The notes under the pieces were generated by a model that was given only the letters and a program-made list of their open reading frames with translations, was not told where the DNA came from and searched no databases. This document shows positions 31,733-42,369 of a DNA stretch of 64,000 bases, piece by piece; position 1 is the stretch's first letter, and the number at the start of each line of letters is the position of its first letter. The position numbers and the translations under genes are program-made. Source of the stretch: Cylindrotheca closterium (taxonomy: Eukaryota; Bacillariophyta; Bacillariophyceae; Bacillariales; Bacillariaceae); assembly GCA_933822405.4 (NCBI GenBank), contig CAKOGP040000369.1:1-64000 (forward strand). Reading direction: 5' to 3'.

Positions 31733-33175
31733 ATGGTGATAATCAATAAAGTGAGTGAGCCTTTGGAAGGCGCAGTCATGGAAGAAGTGACCAAGGGAGT
31801 TATGTTGGGAATCCTAGCTGCTGGAAAAGAGTCCAACAATCATGACAACGCACCACCACGACCCACGACCAAACCCGCTCAGTCGCCTTCATGGTTTGGA
31901 TCCACCGAAAATCCGCCTATAGAAACCAACAAGAATCAAACCTTCCCATGGGATGCTGAAGCGGTAAAGCTCATTACTGGTTCACGACGAGATCAAGCCA
32001 GCAAACCTCTTGCTTCCATTCTAAAGGAAGACTTGAACTTGAACTTGCTGACCGAATTTGAATCCTCCCCAGCAGCAGATCCAAATGCACCAAAGGAGTG
32101 GAACACCAGATCGTGGAGAGTTGAAGATAATACGATTCATGGATATGTAGCGCAGAACGATGACATGGTGGTCCTTGCCTTTAGCAGTCGGCAGTCAGCT
32201 TTTGATTGGATTGCTGATGTGGATACCTCCACTGCCTTCTGGAAAAAGAATTTGTCCTCCATGTCCAAGGAGGAAATGTCCATGCCATCGCCAGGCGTAT
32301 TTTGCAGTTTCTTTGGTGGTGGTGGAGCATCCATCTGTCAATCATCGTCTGATATTACAGTCAACCGATACTTTTACCAACTCTTCCTGGAAGTCTGGCC
32401 CAAGATTGAACAATACATTGAGGTGGTCTTGCGACCTAGTGGACGGCCTCGAACCCTGCACATTGTGGGGCACTCTCTTGGTGGTGCTATTGCCACTTTG
32501 GTTGGTTGCCATTTGATATTGGAATATGATTGGAATCAACTACCGCATGACCTCGTGGTAGTCACCAGTGGCAGTCCGCGCACAGTCAGCCCCCAACTGA
32601 AGTCCATGATCGATGCGCGACGACGACTGTTTGCACTAAACACTCGTGTCTATCGAGTTGTCAAGGGGGCGGATGCCATCATTACCCTCCCTCCTCCACG
32701 TAGCAGTGGTGGACTAGAACACTTGGTGGATCCAATTCTCATAACCGACTCGGGAGAAATCGGGTGGCATCTCATGGGAGAGGCCTTTGATACCAACGTG
32801 AGGCTGCTCCGAAAAGCACTCCAAAATGCTCAATTGAGCAAATTTGTACAGCATCACCGACAAGATGCTGGTGAAGGTCGAGACGACATGGACTACGGTC
32901 TTGGAGCTCCAAACAACTCGTTTGAATATTCAAAACTGGTGACTCGCTTGCCCAAAGCCCTTCGAGATCATCTCCCCAACTCCTATTTGCAGCCCATGTT
33001 GAATGCCCAAGGATGGAGGTATGGATCCATTCGAGAATGCTTTTCGGAAGAATCCTATAGACAAACGCCAGACCAACGACAGGCCAAGGCAAGAGAGAAT
33101 CGAGCCAAGCCAGCAAATTACGTTCCCAAGAGGTTCCTTCGCCACGAGCACCCAGAAGAAGAAATACACTGGTAG
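31733..33175 (+). CDS. Class 3 lipase (alpha/beta hydrolase)
   Basis: ATG at 31733, 480 residues. The catalytic elbow is GHSLGGA with the nucleophile Ser248, preceded by the strand TLHIV and followed by AIATLVGCHLI as in PF01764 lipases. The oxyanion strand appears as MVVLAFSSRQS near 146-156, and VYRVVKGADAIITLPPP near 305-320 carries the usual acidic residue; a His lies in the LEHLVDP region. No signal peptide or membrane helix, so it should be soluble and act on acylglycerols or galactolipids in the cytosol or at lipid droplets. The first 130 residues are variable. No intron. Confidence 0.8.
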   Translation: MVIINKVSEPLEGAVMEEVTKGVMLGILAAGKESNNHDNAPPRPTTKPAQSPSWFGSTENPPIETNKNQTFPWDAEAVKLITGSRRDQASKPLASILKEDLNLNLLTEFESSPAADPNAPKEWNTRSWRVEDNTIHGYVAQNDDMVVLAFSSRQSAFDWIADVDTSTAFWKKNLSSMSKEEMSMPSPGVFCSFFGGGGASICQSSSDITVNRYFYQLFLEVWPKIEQYIEVVLRPSGRPRTLHIVGHSLGGAIATLVGCHLILEYDWNQLPHDLVVVTSGSPRTVSPQLKSMIDARRRLFALNTRVYRVVKGADAIITLPPPRSSGGLEHLVDPILITDSGEIGWHLMGEAFDTNVRLLRKALQNAQLSKFVQHHRQDAGEGRDDMDYGLGAPNNSFEYSKLVTRLPKALRDHLPNSYLQPMLNAQGWRYGSIRECFSEESYRQTPDQRQAKARENRAKPANYVPKRFLRHEHPEEEIHW

Positions 33176-33410
33176 CGGGCGAACACTAACAGATCGAGAA
33201 ATAAATCAGTACATTTAACAGTAGTAGCATTATCACCATGAAAGAACCAGCTGTCACTATAGTCCGACAACATCAAACATACATCCCAATAACACATTTC
33301 TTTACGGTAAAACCACACATCTTCCATTCAATGGTCATTGCGCGCCACCCCCCCCCGTAGAATGTGCTCAGCATGAACGACAATGACAGGTCTCATTTCC
33401 CCTTGCACTC

Positions 33411-35180
33411 TCACAGGTCTAGCTTGTAATTAGAACTCTTCAAGTATTCGACCAAGTTATCATCTTGGTCATCGTCTGAGACACTTGATTCTGGTTCTAG
33501 ATTTCGAAGGGACCGCTGTGACATTCGATATTCCTTCCGTTTCAATCCCGGTCGTTTGCTTCGCTGATCCGTTGGTCGACCATATGCCTGGAGCTCGGAT
33601 GGCACTTCCCCATAGCTGCCAGCTGCCCGAGCTGCCGGACTTAAGGAGAGTGAGATTTCACTTTGTTGGCTTCCAAAGCGTTTGCGCAAGTCCTTGAGGT
33701 TCATTCGACGAGGGCTTTCATAAGTGGATGAACGCGTAGATTTCGATAATGAACCTTGCCTGATGGGGGACAACATAACACTAGCACGAGCTTTGCTATC
33801 CTTAGGCTCTGGCGAGGAAGTGTCCAAGGATGAAAATGTGGAAGCGGGAGTGGAGTTTATGCGCTGTATCCTTCGACTGACCCTACGACCACCGCCCGCA
33901 CTTGGCGGTGTAGTTTGCGGCCGAGGAGGAGCCGGTGGAGGTGAAATTGGTTCTTCTACAATAGCTTTCATATCCTTGGTTGGTTCGTCTTCAGCAATAG
34001 CTTTCATATCCTTGACCCGAGCTTTTTCGGATTTTCTCTTTATTTTCTTCACCGACTTTCCACCATTCTTGGCGGGCGGAAGCTTAATTGATGATCGTTC
34101 CTCTAAACTAGGGATCTTGGCTGAAGGCATGGCCGAATTCGACTGTGGCTGGGTTTTTCGGTCATCTTCATCGCCCGATTCGGTTGCTTTGGAACGCTTT
34201 TTCTTATCCTTTTCTTTCTTTTTTTTCTTTTTGCCTGCAACCTTCTTATTCTTAGCCCTTGGCTTTGGTAATTCGGCAGCAGCCTTCTTATAGGTATCAT
34301 CAAATTGGTTCAATAATTGTTCTTCCGCAGCAATCGAATCATCATCCTCACCGTCGTCCTCAATATTTTCAGAAGTTCGTTCCCCCATGAGCGAATTGAC
34401 TTTTGGCCGGACACCATTTTCTTTTGGTTTTCCACCTTCTCCGATGGTCAGTAGAGATGTCTTCATGAATAGATCTTGTTTGGAACTGCTCATGGGTTGA
34501 GAATCCAGACTTTGTTGCGTCGTCGACAGCGACGAAGAGGAGGCAGAAGCAATGGTCATTGGCGATACCAGGCACTGATCATGGTCCACCTGAAGCCAAA
34601 GCTCGGGAACCCCTTTTTTATTGACGGAGAATTGGACCGATTCACCTTTTTCGTTGACCGTGTATTGGACATTCTTTCCGTTAATTTGTTTATTCAGCCC
34701 ATAGGCACTGGCTGGGACATTTGATTGAACTGGGACCTGGGCATGCCCACTCGGAACCTTGTTATTTGGAACTGCTGATTTTTTCTTGTTTGGACGCTTG
34801 CTGTTGTTGCTGTTGTTGTTGTTGTTATCAGATGATGCTGTCTTCTTTGGATTGCCTGCATTGCCTGCATTGCCTAATAATGCCTTATTTTTAAGGTTAG
34901 ATTTTCTACGATCCCGCTTTTGAGTATCAGGTTTGTCTTCCGTTTCGTCTGATGATTGCAATTCGTCGTGCTGAGCCTGATTCGTCAACTCTTCGGAAGG
35001 CTCATGGAAACTCCCAGAGGAGCATCCAAACTCTGCTGACCCTTCCCCATTACCGCCGTTGGTAGTCTTATTGATATTGCTGGAACGATTCTTATTCTTT
35101 TTCCTGGTAGACGACAGCTTTTTCTTCAACGAGAAACGGCTTTTGCTCTTTCGTTTTTCTTCCGTTGAGGGATTTGTCAT
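33411..35180 (-). CDS. Highly charged disordered protein, unknown function
   Basis: ATG at 35178-35180, 589 residues. Composition is dominated by Lys, Ser, Asn and Glu, with several bipartite basic clusters (KKKLSSTRKKNK near the start and KKKKKKEKDKKKR in the middle) suggesting the nucleus. One ordered-looking segment, about 165-210, runs KNVQYTVNEKGESVQFSVN then PELWLQVDHDQCLV, two repeated beta hairpins. A 12-residue duplication, KDMKAIAEDEPT/KDMKAIVEEPI, appears near 410. No known family. It is convergent with the lipase gene, 235 bp apart. Confidence 0.6.
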   Translation of the reverse strand: MTNPSTEEKRKSKSRFSLKKKLSSTRKKNKNRSSNINKTTNGGNGEGSAEFGCSSGSFHEPSEELTNQAQHDELQSSDETEDKPDTQKRDRRKSNLKNKALLGNAGNAGNPKKTASSDNNNNNSNNSKRPNKKKSAVPNNKVPSGHAQVPVQSNVPASAYGLNKQINGKNVQYTVNEKGESVQFSVNKKGVPELWLQVDHDQCLVSPMTIASASSSSLSTTQQSLDSQPMSSSKQDLFMKTSLLTIGEGGKPKENGVRPKVNSLMGERTSENIEDDGEDDDSIAAEEQLLNQFDDTYKKAAAELPKPRAKNKKVAGKKKKKKEKDKKKRSKATESGDEDDRKTQPQSNSAMPSAKIPSLEERSSIKLPPAKNGGKSVKKIKRKSEKARVKDMKAIAEDEPTKDMKAIVEEPISPPPAPPRPQTTPPSAGGGRRVSRRIQRINSTPASTFSSLDTSSPEPKDSKARASVMLSPIRQGSLSKSTRSSTYESPRRMNLKDLRKRFGSQQSEISLSLSPAARAAGSYGEVPSELQAYGRPTDQRSKRPGLKRKEYRMSQRSLRNLEPESSVSDDDQDDNLVEYLKSSNYKLDL

Positions 35181-35827
35181 ACTGCGATGGCAGTCAAGTC
35201 TGAAGTCTTTTTCGTTTCTCTTAGTTGACTACTGTTAGAAGCGGCAATAGGCAGAAGACATGCCCAGTTGCCTCGTTCACAAGACGAAGATGATAGACAG
35301 AAGCTCAGCCAACAATACGATTATGATAATAATGTCGGTATCTGTACAGTATACTGAATGAAGTTGTGTAGTGATTGCAGTCGTTATTATTCCTCTCTCA
35401 TAAAAATATATTCATAAAACATTTACGGTATTTTATATGCAATACTGTTGGTATTTTTGATTGCTCAGTTTTGATTGCGCGTGCAAGAGAGCAAGCATGA
35501 TAGCGCGTGTTTTTGAACAAACTTTGACGACTACAATAAAAGTCATTTCGTTTCATGTCATTTTATTGTCGCATGCATGTTTGAGTCTGAGTGAGTGAGT
35601 CACTTATGACCATCAGTCATGAGCTCAGTCTGGCCTTCACACTGCATAATAATCAATGAAGGATTATTATTATTTTGAGGGAAACATTTTCATCATCAAC
35701 GTCACAATAATTTAACAACACATTGCACACATCAGTACGTACTGTACCTGTATTAATACATCATATCTATACACTGCGACAAACTTCAAATCTACAAAAA
35801 GGTCGCGATCGGGAGTATTCGTTCATC
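35181..35827. other. Intergenic between divergent genes
   Basis: 647 bp, AT-rich, with no gene or named motif. It must hold promoters for the genes starting at 35180 (minus) and 35828 (plus). Confidence 0.5.
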
Positions 35828-37347
35828 ATGAAAACAGTCCTTGGTCTAATCTTTGCATCATGCCTACTTCTACTGAATGATGCATTCTACTGTGACGCTC
35901 TTTCTTCAGTGTCACCCAAGCATACACTGTATGACATTCCCGTCTCGAACAATGGGGTAAGCATAAGCATCAGTCAATCAGTCAACCACTCAAATCGTCA
36001 GTGTATGGACCTTTCTCTCATAACCCATCTGTTGTTTCAGGCTCGCTGTCGGATTATTATCAACAAGAAACAATTAGAAGAATCAGAGGTCTCGATCTTG
36101 TCCCCGGCTCAGCTTGGTGGCTTTCGATCAGAAGAGTATCTAAAAGTCAGCCCTCAAGGAAAGGTTCCGGCCCTACAGATTCATGACAGTGGTCTATGTC
36201 TCGCCGAGTCGGACACTTGTGTAAGTAAGAAGGTCTATATGACACTAGACTTTTAATATCCATCTCGTCTCTCCTCATTTCATATATGTATGTGTTAAAA
36301 TTTGATTGATGGTAGGCTCGATATCTTATTTCGACGTACGAAGGTATCGGTCCATCCTTTCAGCCAAACAATCCCATTTCCAATCAAATTGCCCGATTCC
36401 ACGATCTCTACTTGACTACCATTCAAACGTGCCTCTACAGGGCAGCCCCCCCGTTTGGTAGTTTCCACACTCGGCAGGATGCCTTGAAGGAGTATTCCAA
36501 ACAACTTTATGTGATTGCCGATCTATTTCCCGAGCAAACGTCTGGACCATATATTTGTGGTTCGGAAGTCTCCTTGGCAGATGCCACGGTAGGTGGTTGG
36601 GAAATGTCATTGATTCAAATTGATCAGTCATTTGCAATGTGACCAACTTGCATGTTTCTTTCTCCACAGCTTTTCCCTTCTGTTGTCTTTGCATCTTACA
36701 TGTATCCCAAATTCGCCCATCTGGAAGGATCCGATTTTATTCCAGATAAAATTACCAAGTGGTTCCAGGGATTGATTGCCTCGGACGAAGCATTCCGCAA
36801 GGTGTACGACGAGGTAGGTGAAACACGAAAAAATGGTAGTCAGCAAAAGCATTACTTGACGCGTTGACTTGGAGGTCTCAATAGATACATATTTCTTTTT
36901 ATGACAATCATTTTGCAGATGATGGGGGCATTGCAAAAATGGGACGAGAATGGTCGATGGGATTCTATTTGGTTGGCAGGAGTTCGTGACAAAGAACCAG
37001 AGACACTATTTGACAAGATTATTTCTGGAGAAATCCCTGCAACCATTGTGAAGGAAGATGACAAGATGATGGCATTCAAAGATATCAATCCAGCAGCTCC
37101 TGCACACGTTTTGGTGATTCCCAAAGATCGCAATGGACTGACGCGACTCAGCAAGGCAACCAAGGAGCAATCGGAAATGTTGGGGCACTTGATGCTAACG
37201 GCTGGGGAGATTGCCGCTGATGAATCGTTGGGCTTTGGCAATGGTGCTCGCATCGTAGTCAACGATGGAAAAAGTGCAGGCCAAGAAGTCTTTCATTTGC
37301 ACATTCATGTCCTCGGAGGACGGGAATTCACATGGCCACCTGGATAA
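35828..37347 (+). CDS. Glutathione S-transferase/HIT-domain fusion protein, five exons, ER or plastid presequence
   Basis: Exons are 35828-35956, 36041-36220, 36316-36588, 36670-36813 and 36919-37347, all phase 0, giving about 384 residues. Introns are 81-105 bp with GTAAG/GTAGGT donors and CAG or TAG acceptors. Residues 1-25 are a signal peptide ending NDAF-YC, compatible with plastid import. A GST N-terminal thioredoxin-like half follows (CLAESDTC, KVPAL near the cis-Pro), then a GST all-helical half (exons 3-4, with GSEVSLADATLFP, the usual S-x-A-D buried motif). The last 120 residues are a HINT-type HIT domain from ETLFDKIISGEIPA to the triad HLHIHV (His368-370-372). HIT proteins hydrolyse nucleoside phosphoramidates. 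The fusion would couple glutathione chemistry to nucleotide hydrolysis, or simply co-localise both. Confidence 0.8.
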
Positions 37348-37409
37348 TAAATCTATCGAATTAGAGCGAACGGATACAATAATAGCCAAATATGTAAGTC
37401 AATAGTATC

Positions 37410-39278
37410 TTATGATTCCAAGCAATAGCTATACATTTCCTGTGGTTGGATGAAAAAACATGTAAGCTTTTGTAACTCAAGTTTTAGCGCTTCCAAGCAT
37501 CCACATCTCAGACGTACCTCGGCCCATCCAACGCAATCTTGAACATCCTTCCTATCATCATCAAAATACACGCAGACAAGATCCCCCAAGCAGTCTTCGT
37601 CGTCCCAGCAATCTCCCTGACACCTGCTGAGTGGATATTTATCCATACTCAGATCTAACTCTCGATCTGCCATGATCACCAACGTGTTGGACGTTTCCGG
37701 TTTGTGACAAAAGTCGTCTGATCCAGTGCCAATCTGTCGTGGGTCGAGCGAGCATCCAGGAACTGAGACATCACCGATACCGTCATCGTCACCTTCATAG
37801 TTCCTAAAGCCGCAAACAAGCCCAACGTTGCAATCTACATTTCGAGAGGAAACGTGTCAGTTTGGAAAATCAAAAAATTATCGAGGAACAGACAAGGTGA
37901 CACATACCTGAATTGTAGTCGCAATCTGGATGCCACAAGAATTGGAACAAAGTAATCTTTTAGTTTCGCTCATCAAGAACACGACGCATTGATAGCAACA
38001 CGCATACATACCTCCTTGGCATTCCCCGAGCCAATAAGTGTTTGTTCCTTCATCTTCTATCTTTGTCAGTGGTTTTAATGTGGAGTTTACGATACTTCGA
38101 ACACTGTCATCGTCATCGTCAGCTTCATCTTCATCGTCGTCAATCATCAAGCTTGCGATAGCTGTTTCGTCATCATCAGCTTCGCCATCATCGTAAATCA
38201 TCAAGCTTCCAAAATCGCCGGCTAAGTCATCATTATCTTCAATCATGAAGCTTGCGAAAGTTGAATCGTCTGCTTCGAGATTATCGTCTGCTTCTTCGTC
38301 ATCATCGTCTCCTCCGTCATCGTCATCTGCGTCGTCATTGTCTTCAATCATTACGCTCATAACGGCAGCATCGTCATCGACTTTTTCGCCGTCGTCATCG
38401 TCATCATCATCCTGGGCGACCAAGCTTGCGACAGGTGAAATAATATAATCGTCGGCTAGATCGTCGTCATCGGCTTCGTCATCGCCTTCACTTGAATCGA
38501 GCACCATGGCCGTATACTCCAATGTCGTTGGTGCACCACTGGGGCTATCCGATTGTTCTTCTAATTCAATCTCAGCAAGGTCTGGCAAGGCATGATCATG
38601 ATCATGATCGTACGCCAATTCCGTTTCAGCAGCATTCACCGGAGAGCTTCCATTTACATTGCTTCGACTTTCAGCACTTCCTGCGTTGTTTCCATTACTA
38701 TTGGAGCTAGTAGTGGAACTTCTGGCTCCATTACTGGAAGTACTCTGAGCTCTGCTGGCTCGAGCAGCATCTTCAGCATTGATTGCGGTGGCGACATTTT
38801 GGAGGAATTGAAGCAACTGCAAGTCTTCGTTATTCAGCTTTGTGATGTTCTGTTGAATTGCCGACACTACTTCGTGTATAGTCATATGGAAAGTGACTCG
38901 AAACTTTTCTTCAATCTCAGTCCTATTCACCACTCCTGCTTCTCTGATCTTATGCAAATACGAAATCAATTTTTTTATTTGTCTCCGGTTAACAGTCTTG
39001 CCTCGATTCTTCGCATGCTTCGTCGGTCGCCGAAAGACGTTAAGCTTCTGGTTGTTATTTCGATTGTTCCTTTTGCCTCGCTTCTGACGTTTTTCCTTCT
39101 TGGAAAGTCGACGATCACCGCCTCGGAGGTTGGGATTGGGTTTCGCTACACCAAGAAGCATTTGTGTTGTTGCTCCTGGTAGACTCACATTATTATCCTT
39201 GTCGCTCGAGTTTGGAGGCGCAAAGCGAGCTTCGGATAGCAGCAGCTGCGATACGAGAAGCACTGATCCAATCTTCAT
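37410..39278 (-). CDS. Secreted acidic protein with two C-terminal Cys-rich modules, four exons including an 18-bp exon
   Basis: ATG at 39276-39278, opening a signal peptide (MKIGSVLLVSQLLLSEARF). Exons are 38012-39278, 37908-37925 (18 bp), 37518-37834 and 37410-37439, giving about 543 residues. A basic region (KKEKRQKRGKRNNRNN) and an Ala/Ser/Asn linker precede a very acidic segment in which poly-Asp blocks alternate with AS-x-MI-E/D-D words. The end holds two copies of the Cys module C-Q-G-D-C-x(4)-D-C-x-x-G/D-L-V-C, the same module as in the FG-GAP protein at 3331-6576. The small exons are inferred: they restore both the frame and the Cys pattern, and all carry GT-AG borders. Function unknown; the acidic stretch would bind cations or silica-associated partners. 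Confidence 0.65.
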
Positions 39279-39653
39279 ACCGGTAGCAGATGTTCGTTTA
39301 CAAACTTTGGATGTCGATTGTGAAATAAGATCTTCTTGCCGACCGTTGGATGGTTTGAAATTCGGCAAGATGTCGACTAAAATTCCATCCGCTTTCGACC
39401 TCTTCGACTGTACGGTAGGGTGCGGTGTTTATTTTTGAAGACTATTTCAGGCTTCTAAAATCACCAACAAAAATGTATTGCCATAGGACCGCTATAGACA
39501 AAATGTAACGTTGCAAAATGACAATATGGTTTTAAAGTAGCGACTCGGGATAGATAAAGGCCATAGCATTGTGGATCCAATTTAGAATAACTTGTTCGAA
39601 AGAAAAAACTGACAAGGTTTTTGGGTGCAAGAATGAATCGTCTTGTTCGGCTG
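39279..39653. other. Intergenic, no gene seen
   Basis: 375 bp between two minus-strand genes. One TACCGGTA overlaps the start of the secreted acidic gene (39278-39285). Confidence 0.5.
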
Positions 39654-40286
39654 TTACGCAGCGGGGGCAACATGCTTCACGGTTAGGTTTGCCCAAAATT
39701 GTTCGAAATGCGTCGTAGTGTGATCACAGACACCGGATTGGACGACTCCTTGCATCAGCAAGGACACCAAATGGTCAAAGCACTCCTGTGCCTGTTCTTC
39801 TTCGTCAAGTAACCTGCAGATTACTCCAATATTATTGAGGACAGTAAGCTTGAATATATAGTTATAGTCTCCTCTTTGTTCACTGTAGGCAAGCTTGTAC
39901 AGCATTTTGGCTTTCTCGAGCAGGCGTTGATACAAGGATGCTGGTTCTTTGTAGTACATCGCAGAAGCCAATAGCTGGTGCGATAGGGCAGAGTTGAAGA
40001 TAAGGATTGAGGTTATCGTTGAGGGATCTTCCACCATAGCGGAAGTGAAAGTGATACCATGCTGATACACAAAGTCACCCGCCGCTCCACCCCTCGAGTT
40101 TCCTAGAGCAACCATGTATTCATCGATCGACGAAGAAGTATAATTGGATATTTCAGGCATTGATACCATCTCTTGAAAGTGTACCATCGCCGTCAGCGAA
40201 AGCTGGTAAGCTTCATGAAACAGCCCGCAGTCCAAGAGGGAAACAACTTGGTTGTTCAGCCTTTTCACGGATTCAAGGGTCATCAT
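39654..40286 (-). CDS. TPR-like family protein, paralog 1 of 5
   Basis: ATG at 40284-40286 (a second ATG follows directly), 210 residues, intronless. Like its four paralogs it opens with M-x-L then an N-x-x-x-x-L helix, has a variable middle, the marker FVYQHGI followed by a ITSILIFNSALSHQLLA helix, and paired helices AKMLYKLAYSEQ and FKLTVLNNIGVICRLL, then EEEQAQECFDHLVSLL. These helix pairs fit tetratricopeptide repeats. The protein ends in APAA, a terminus kept by the paralogs. No signal peptide. The function of this diatom family is not known to me; TPR folds bind protein partners. Confidence 0.7.
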   Translation of the reverse strand: MMTLESVKRLNNQVVSLLDCGLFHEAYQLSLTAMVHFQEMVSMPEISNYTSSSIDEYMVALGNSRGGAAGDFVYQHGITFTSAMVEDPSTITSILIFNSALSHQLLASAMYYKEPASLYQRLLEKAKMLYKLAYSEQRGDYNYIFKLTVLNNIGVICRLLDEEEQAQECFDHLVSLLMQGVVQSGVCDHTTTHFEQFWANLTVKHVAPAA

Positions 40287-41221
40287 GATGGATTATTTGT
40301 GTTTTGAAGAAAGAAAAATAGGTACACAATACTAGGGTGAGCAATTTTCGTTTTCATGGGATCACTTTGAAGCCATTGAAAACAGGGGAATCAACAGGTA
40401 GTTTTATATAATACAAAAAATATTGATCTTGCTTTTGAAGTGTGTCAATAAGAAGACTAGGAACGCATGACCGGAATGGAACGGATGTAATTATTGTTCG
40501 CGCTTGCTTGAGCTATTTTCGAATTTTCTAAAATGAGACGAGGCGTTACCTGCCCGAACGCATACATAATGATTCGGTGAGCGCTCCATTCAACAGTTTC
40601 GCTTTTGAATAACACCAAGCGAATCGGTCACGCTTTGTTCTTATTGCCAGAGTGTGGCTACAGGAAGAAATGTAACGCATGCAAAGTAAAAGGGCTCTTC
40701 ACCAACCATCAACTATATGAACATGCATCTGAGAAGACACCAAATAATGCAAATACACTACTGTTTCGTCGTCTCTGATCATTCTGTACGTACCGGTACA
40801 TGCTGTTTTTCTAAGAATGATAACTTTTGTGTATATTTAGAGCTCAAAGAGAGGTCCCGCGGCTTCGTTTTCCCATGTCGCGTCCTCTGGTTCTGTGATG
40901 GCGGTCGTGCGGCCGTGAACAAGAAAAAGGTAACTGGCAACCTCTGATCAGAGAACATAACATTATACTTCGTTCGCAAGGGAAAATATGTGGTGACACC
41001 GGAGCGATGGTGATATGCTAAGAACATGATGATTCAATCTCAACAAAATCCACCATGGCTCGCGATACCTACCAATTTGATCTGCCGGTAACCTCAACGG
41101 GAGATCAGACGTTTAAAAAACAAGGCAATGTAGTTTCTAGAATAGAGGGTTAGTACACCAATTTATTGGCAAAAGCAGGTTATAAAGTGGTTTCTTCTAC
41201 GAGGGGCCCAGCAGCAAATTG
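40287..41221. other. Intergenic, no gene seen
   Basis: 935 bp between paralogs 1 and 2; one TACCGGTA at 40791-40798. The open frames at 40717-40947 and 40779-41027 overlap on opposite strands and neither has a domain. Confidence 0.5.
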
Positions 41222-41890
41222 TCATGCAGCAGGAGCAATGGATATTCCTTTACCAAATACGTTTCTCCAGAAGCCGTTCATTTGTTGCAATTGTGGGCAA
41301 TCCCCAACGCTTACAACATGCATCCGAAGAGACACCAAATAATCCAAATATTTTTGTGACGTTTCATCATCGCCCATCATTCTGTAAATGACTGCAACAT
41401 TGTTGACGGCGGCGAATTTGAACGCAGTAGAGTGGTCTACGATTTGTTCTCGGAGCGCAAGCTCATACAGACGTTTGGCTTTGTGCAGAAGTTTTTGACG
41501 TAGGTCATCGTGTTGGTGCCTTGTGGACGCTGAGAGCTGATGGGACAAGGCCAAGTTGAAGATGAGAACTGCGATGATACATTTGAAGTCAGTGACTGTT
41601 GATGGTAGAGTGACACCGCGCTCATAAACATAGTCATCACTGGGCTCGTCCCAGTCATAGAGATCACTGTGCTCCATGTAATGCATATAGTGATCAATAT
41701 CGTGAGCATCTTCTTGTTTGCATGGCACGGATAATGATGATTGGCTAGCAAGAGTGAGATGTTGGTCCTCGTTGAGCTGATCCATCAGCTCCATGGCATG
41801 CACTCCATTTTTAACAGCCCAACTCGACTGTTTGGATTCCAGCAGAAATACCATGTAGTTGTTGAGGTTGATAATGTGTTGAAGACTCAT
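41222..41890 (-). CDS. TPR-like family protein, paralog 2 of 5
   Basis: ATG at 41888-41890, 222 residues. Shares with the others the start MSLQHIINLNNYMVFLL, the marker YVYERGVTLPSTV, the helix IIAVLIFNLALSHQLSA and the pair AKRLYELALREQ and FKFAAVNNVAVIYRMM, ending IAPAA. The middle (residues 40-75) is acidic, with HYMHYMEHSD, and differs most from the other copies. No membrane segment or signal peptide. The retroelement at 42235-44232 sits just upstream of its promoter region. Confidence 0.7.
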   Translation of the reverse strand: MSLQHIINLNNYMVFLLESKQSSWAVKNGVHAMELMDQLNEDQHLTLASQSSLSVPCKQEDAHDIDHYMHYMEHSDLYDWDEPSDDYVYERGVTLPSTVTDFKCIIAVLIFNLALSHQLSASTRHQHDDLRQKLLHKAKRLYELALREQIVDHSTAFKFAAVNNVAVIYRMMGDDETSQKYLDYLVSLRMHVVSVGDCPQLQQMNGFWRNVFGKGISIAPAA

Positions 41891-42234
41891 GTTTGACGAA
41901 AATCTAAAATTGTGAAGTATAATTTTGATCGATGTCTGGAATAAAGAACAACCCGCATCGGCCGTTTCCCGTCAACACTTCAACGTTCTTTTTGTGGGAC
42001 TAATATAAGTACAAAACAAGACGGAAATTAATTGCTCTTTCGGATATTTTGGTAGCTCGTTACAAGCATCATCATCATCATTGGTTTCAATTGACAACAC
42101 TTCGATCGCCAGCCTCCAACAATAAGTAACAAGAGCGATGGAGCATGACAGCGCACGACACTGACCACAACAGACGCTAAATAGCCATGATGCAAAACAG
42201 ACAGGAGCAAAAAGCGCAACATCGGTGCATCAAT
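41891..42234. other. Intergenic, left flank of the LTR element
   Basis: 344 bp with an ATC/ATG trinucleotide run (42067-42085). Its last five bases, ATCAA (42230-42234), are a near match to ATCTA on the other side of the LTR element. Confidence 0.5.
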
Positions 42235-42317
42235 GACAGCGCAGAATCTGGTCACTCGGCCAAAAGGCGATCCTTAACGGATGATGATATCTGTCTGTCC
42301 TGAATCTACCTCAACAC
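42235..42317 (-). repeat. 3' LTR of the gag-only element
   Basis: 83 bp; on the minus strand it opens TGTTGAGGTAG and closes GCGCTGTCA. It aligns with the 5' LTR except for missing 3-bp and 2-bp pieces. Confidence 0.8.
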
Positions 42318-42327
42318 TCCCTCTCAT
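42318..42327 (-). other. Polypurine tract
   Basis: TGAGAGGGAG on the minus strand lies directly against the 3' LTR, where plus-strand synthesis is primed in LTR elements. Confidence 0.65.
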
Positions 42328-42369
42328 GCGAACATCACCGCGTTATGGAGCACGCATATTAGATTTAGA

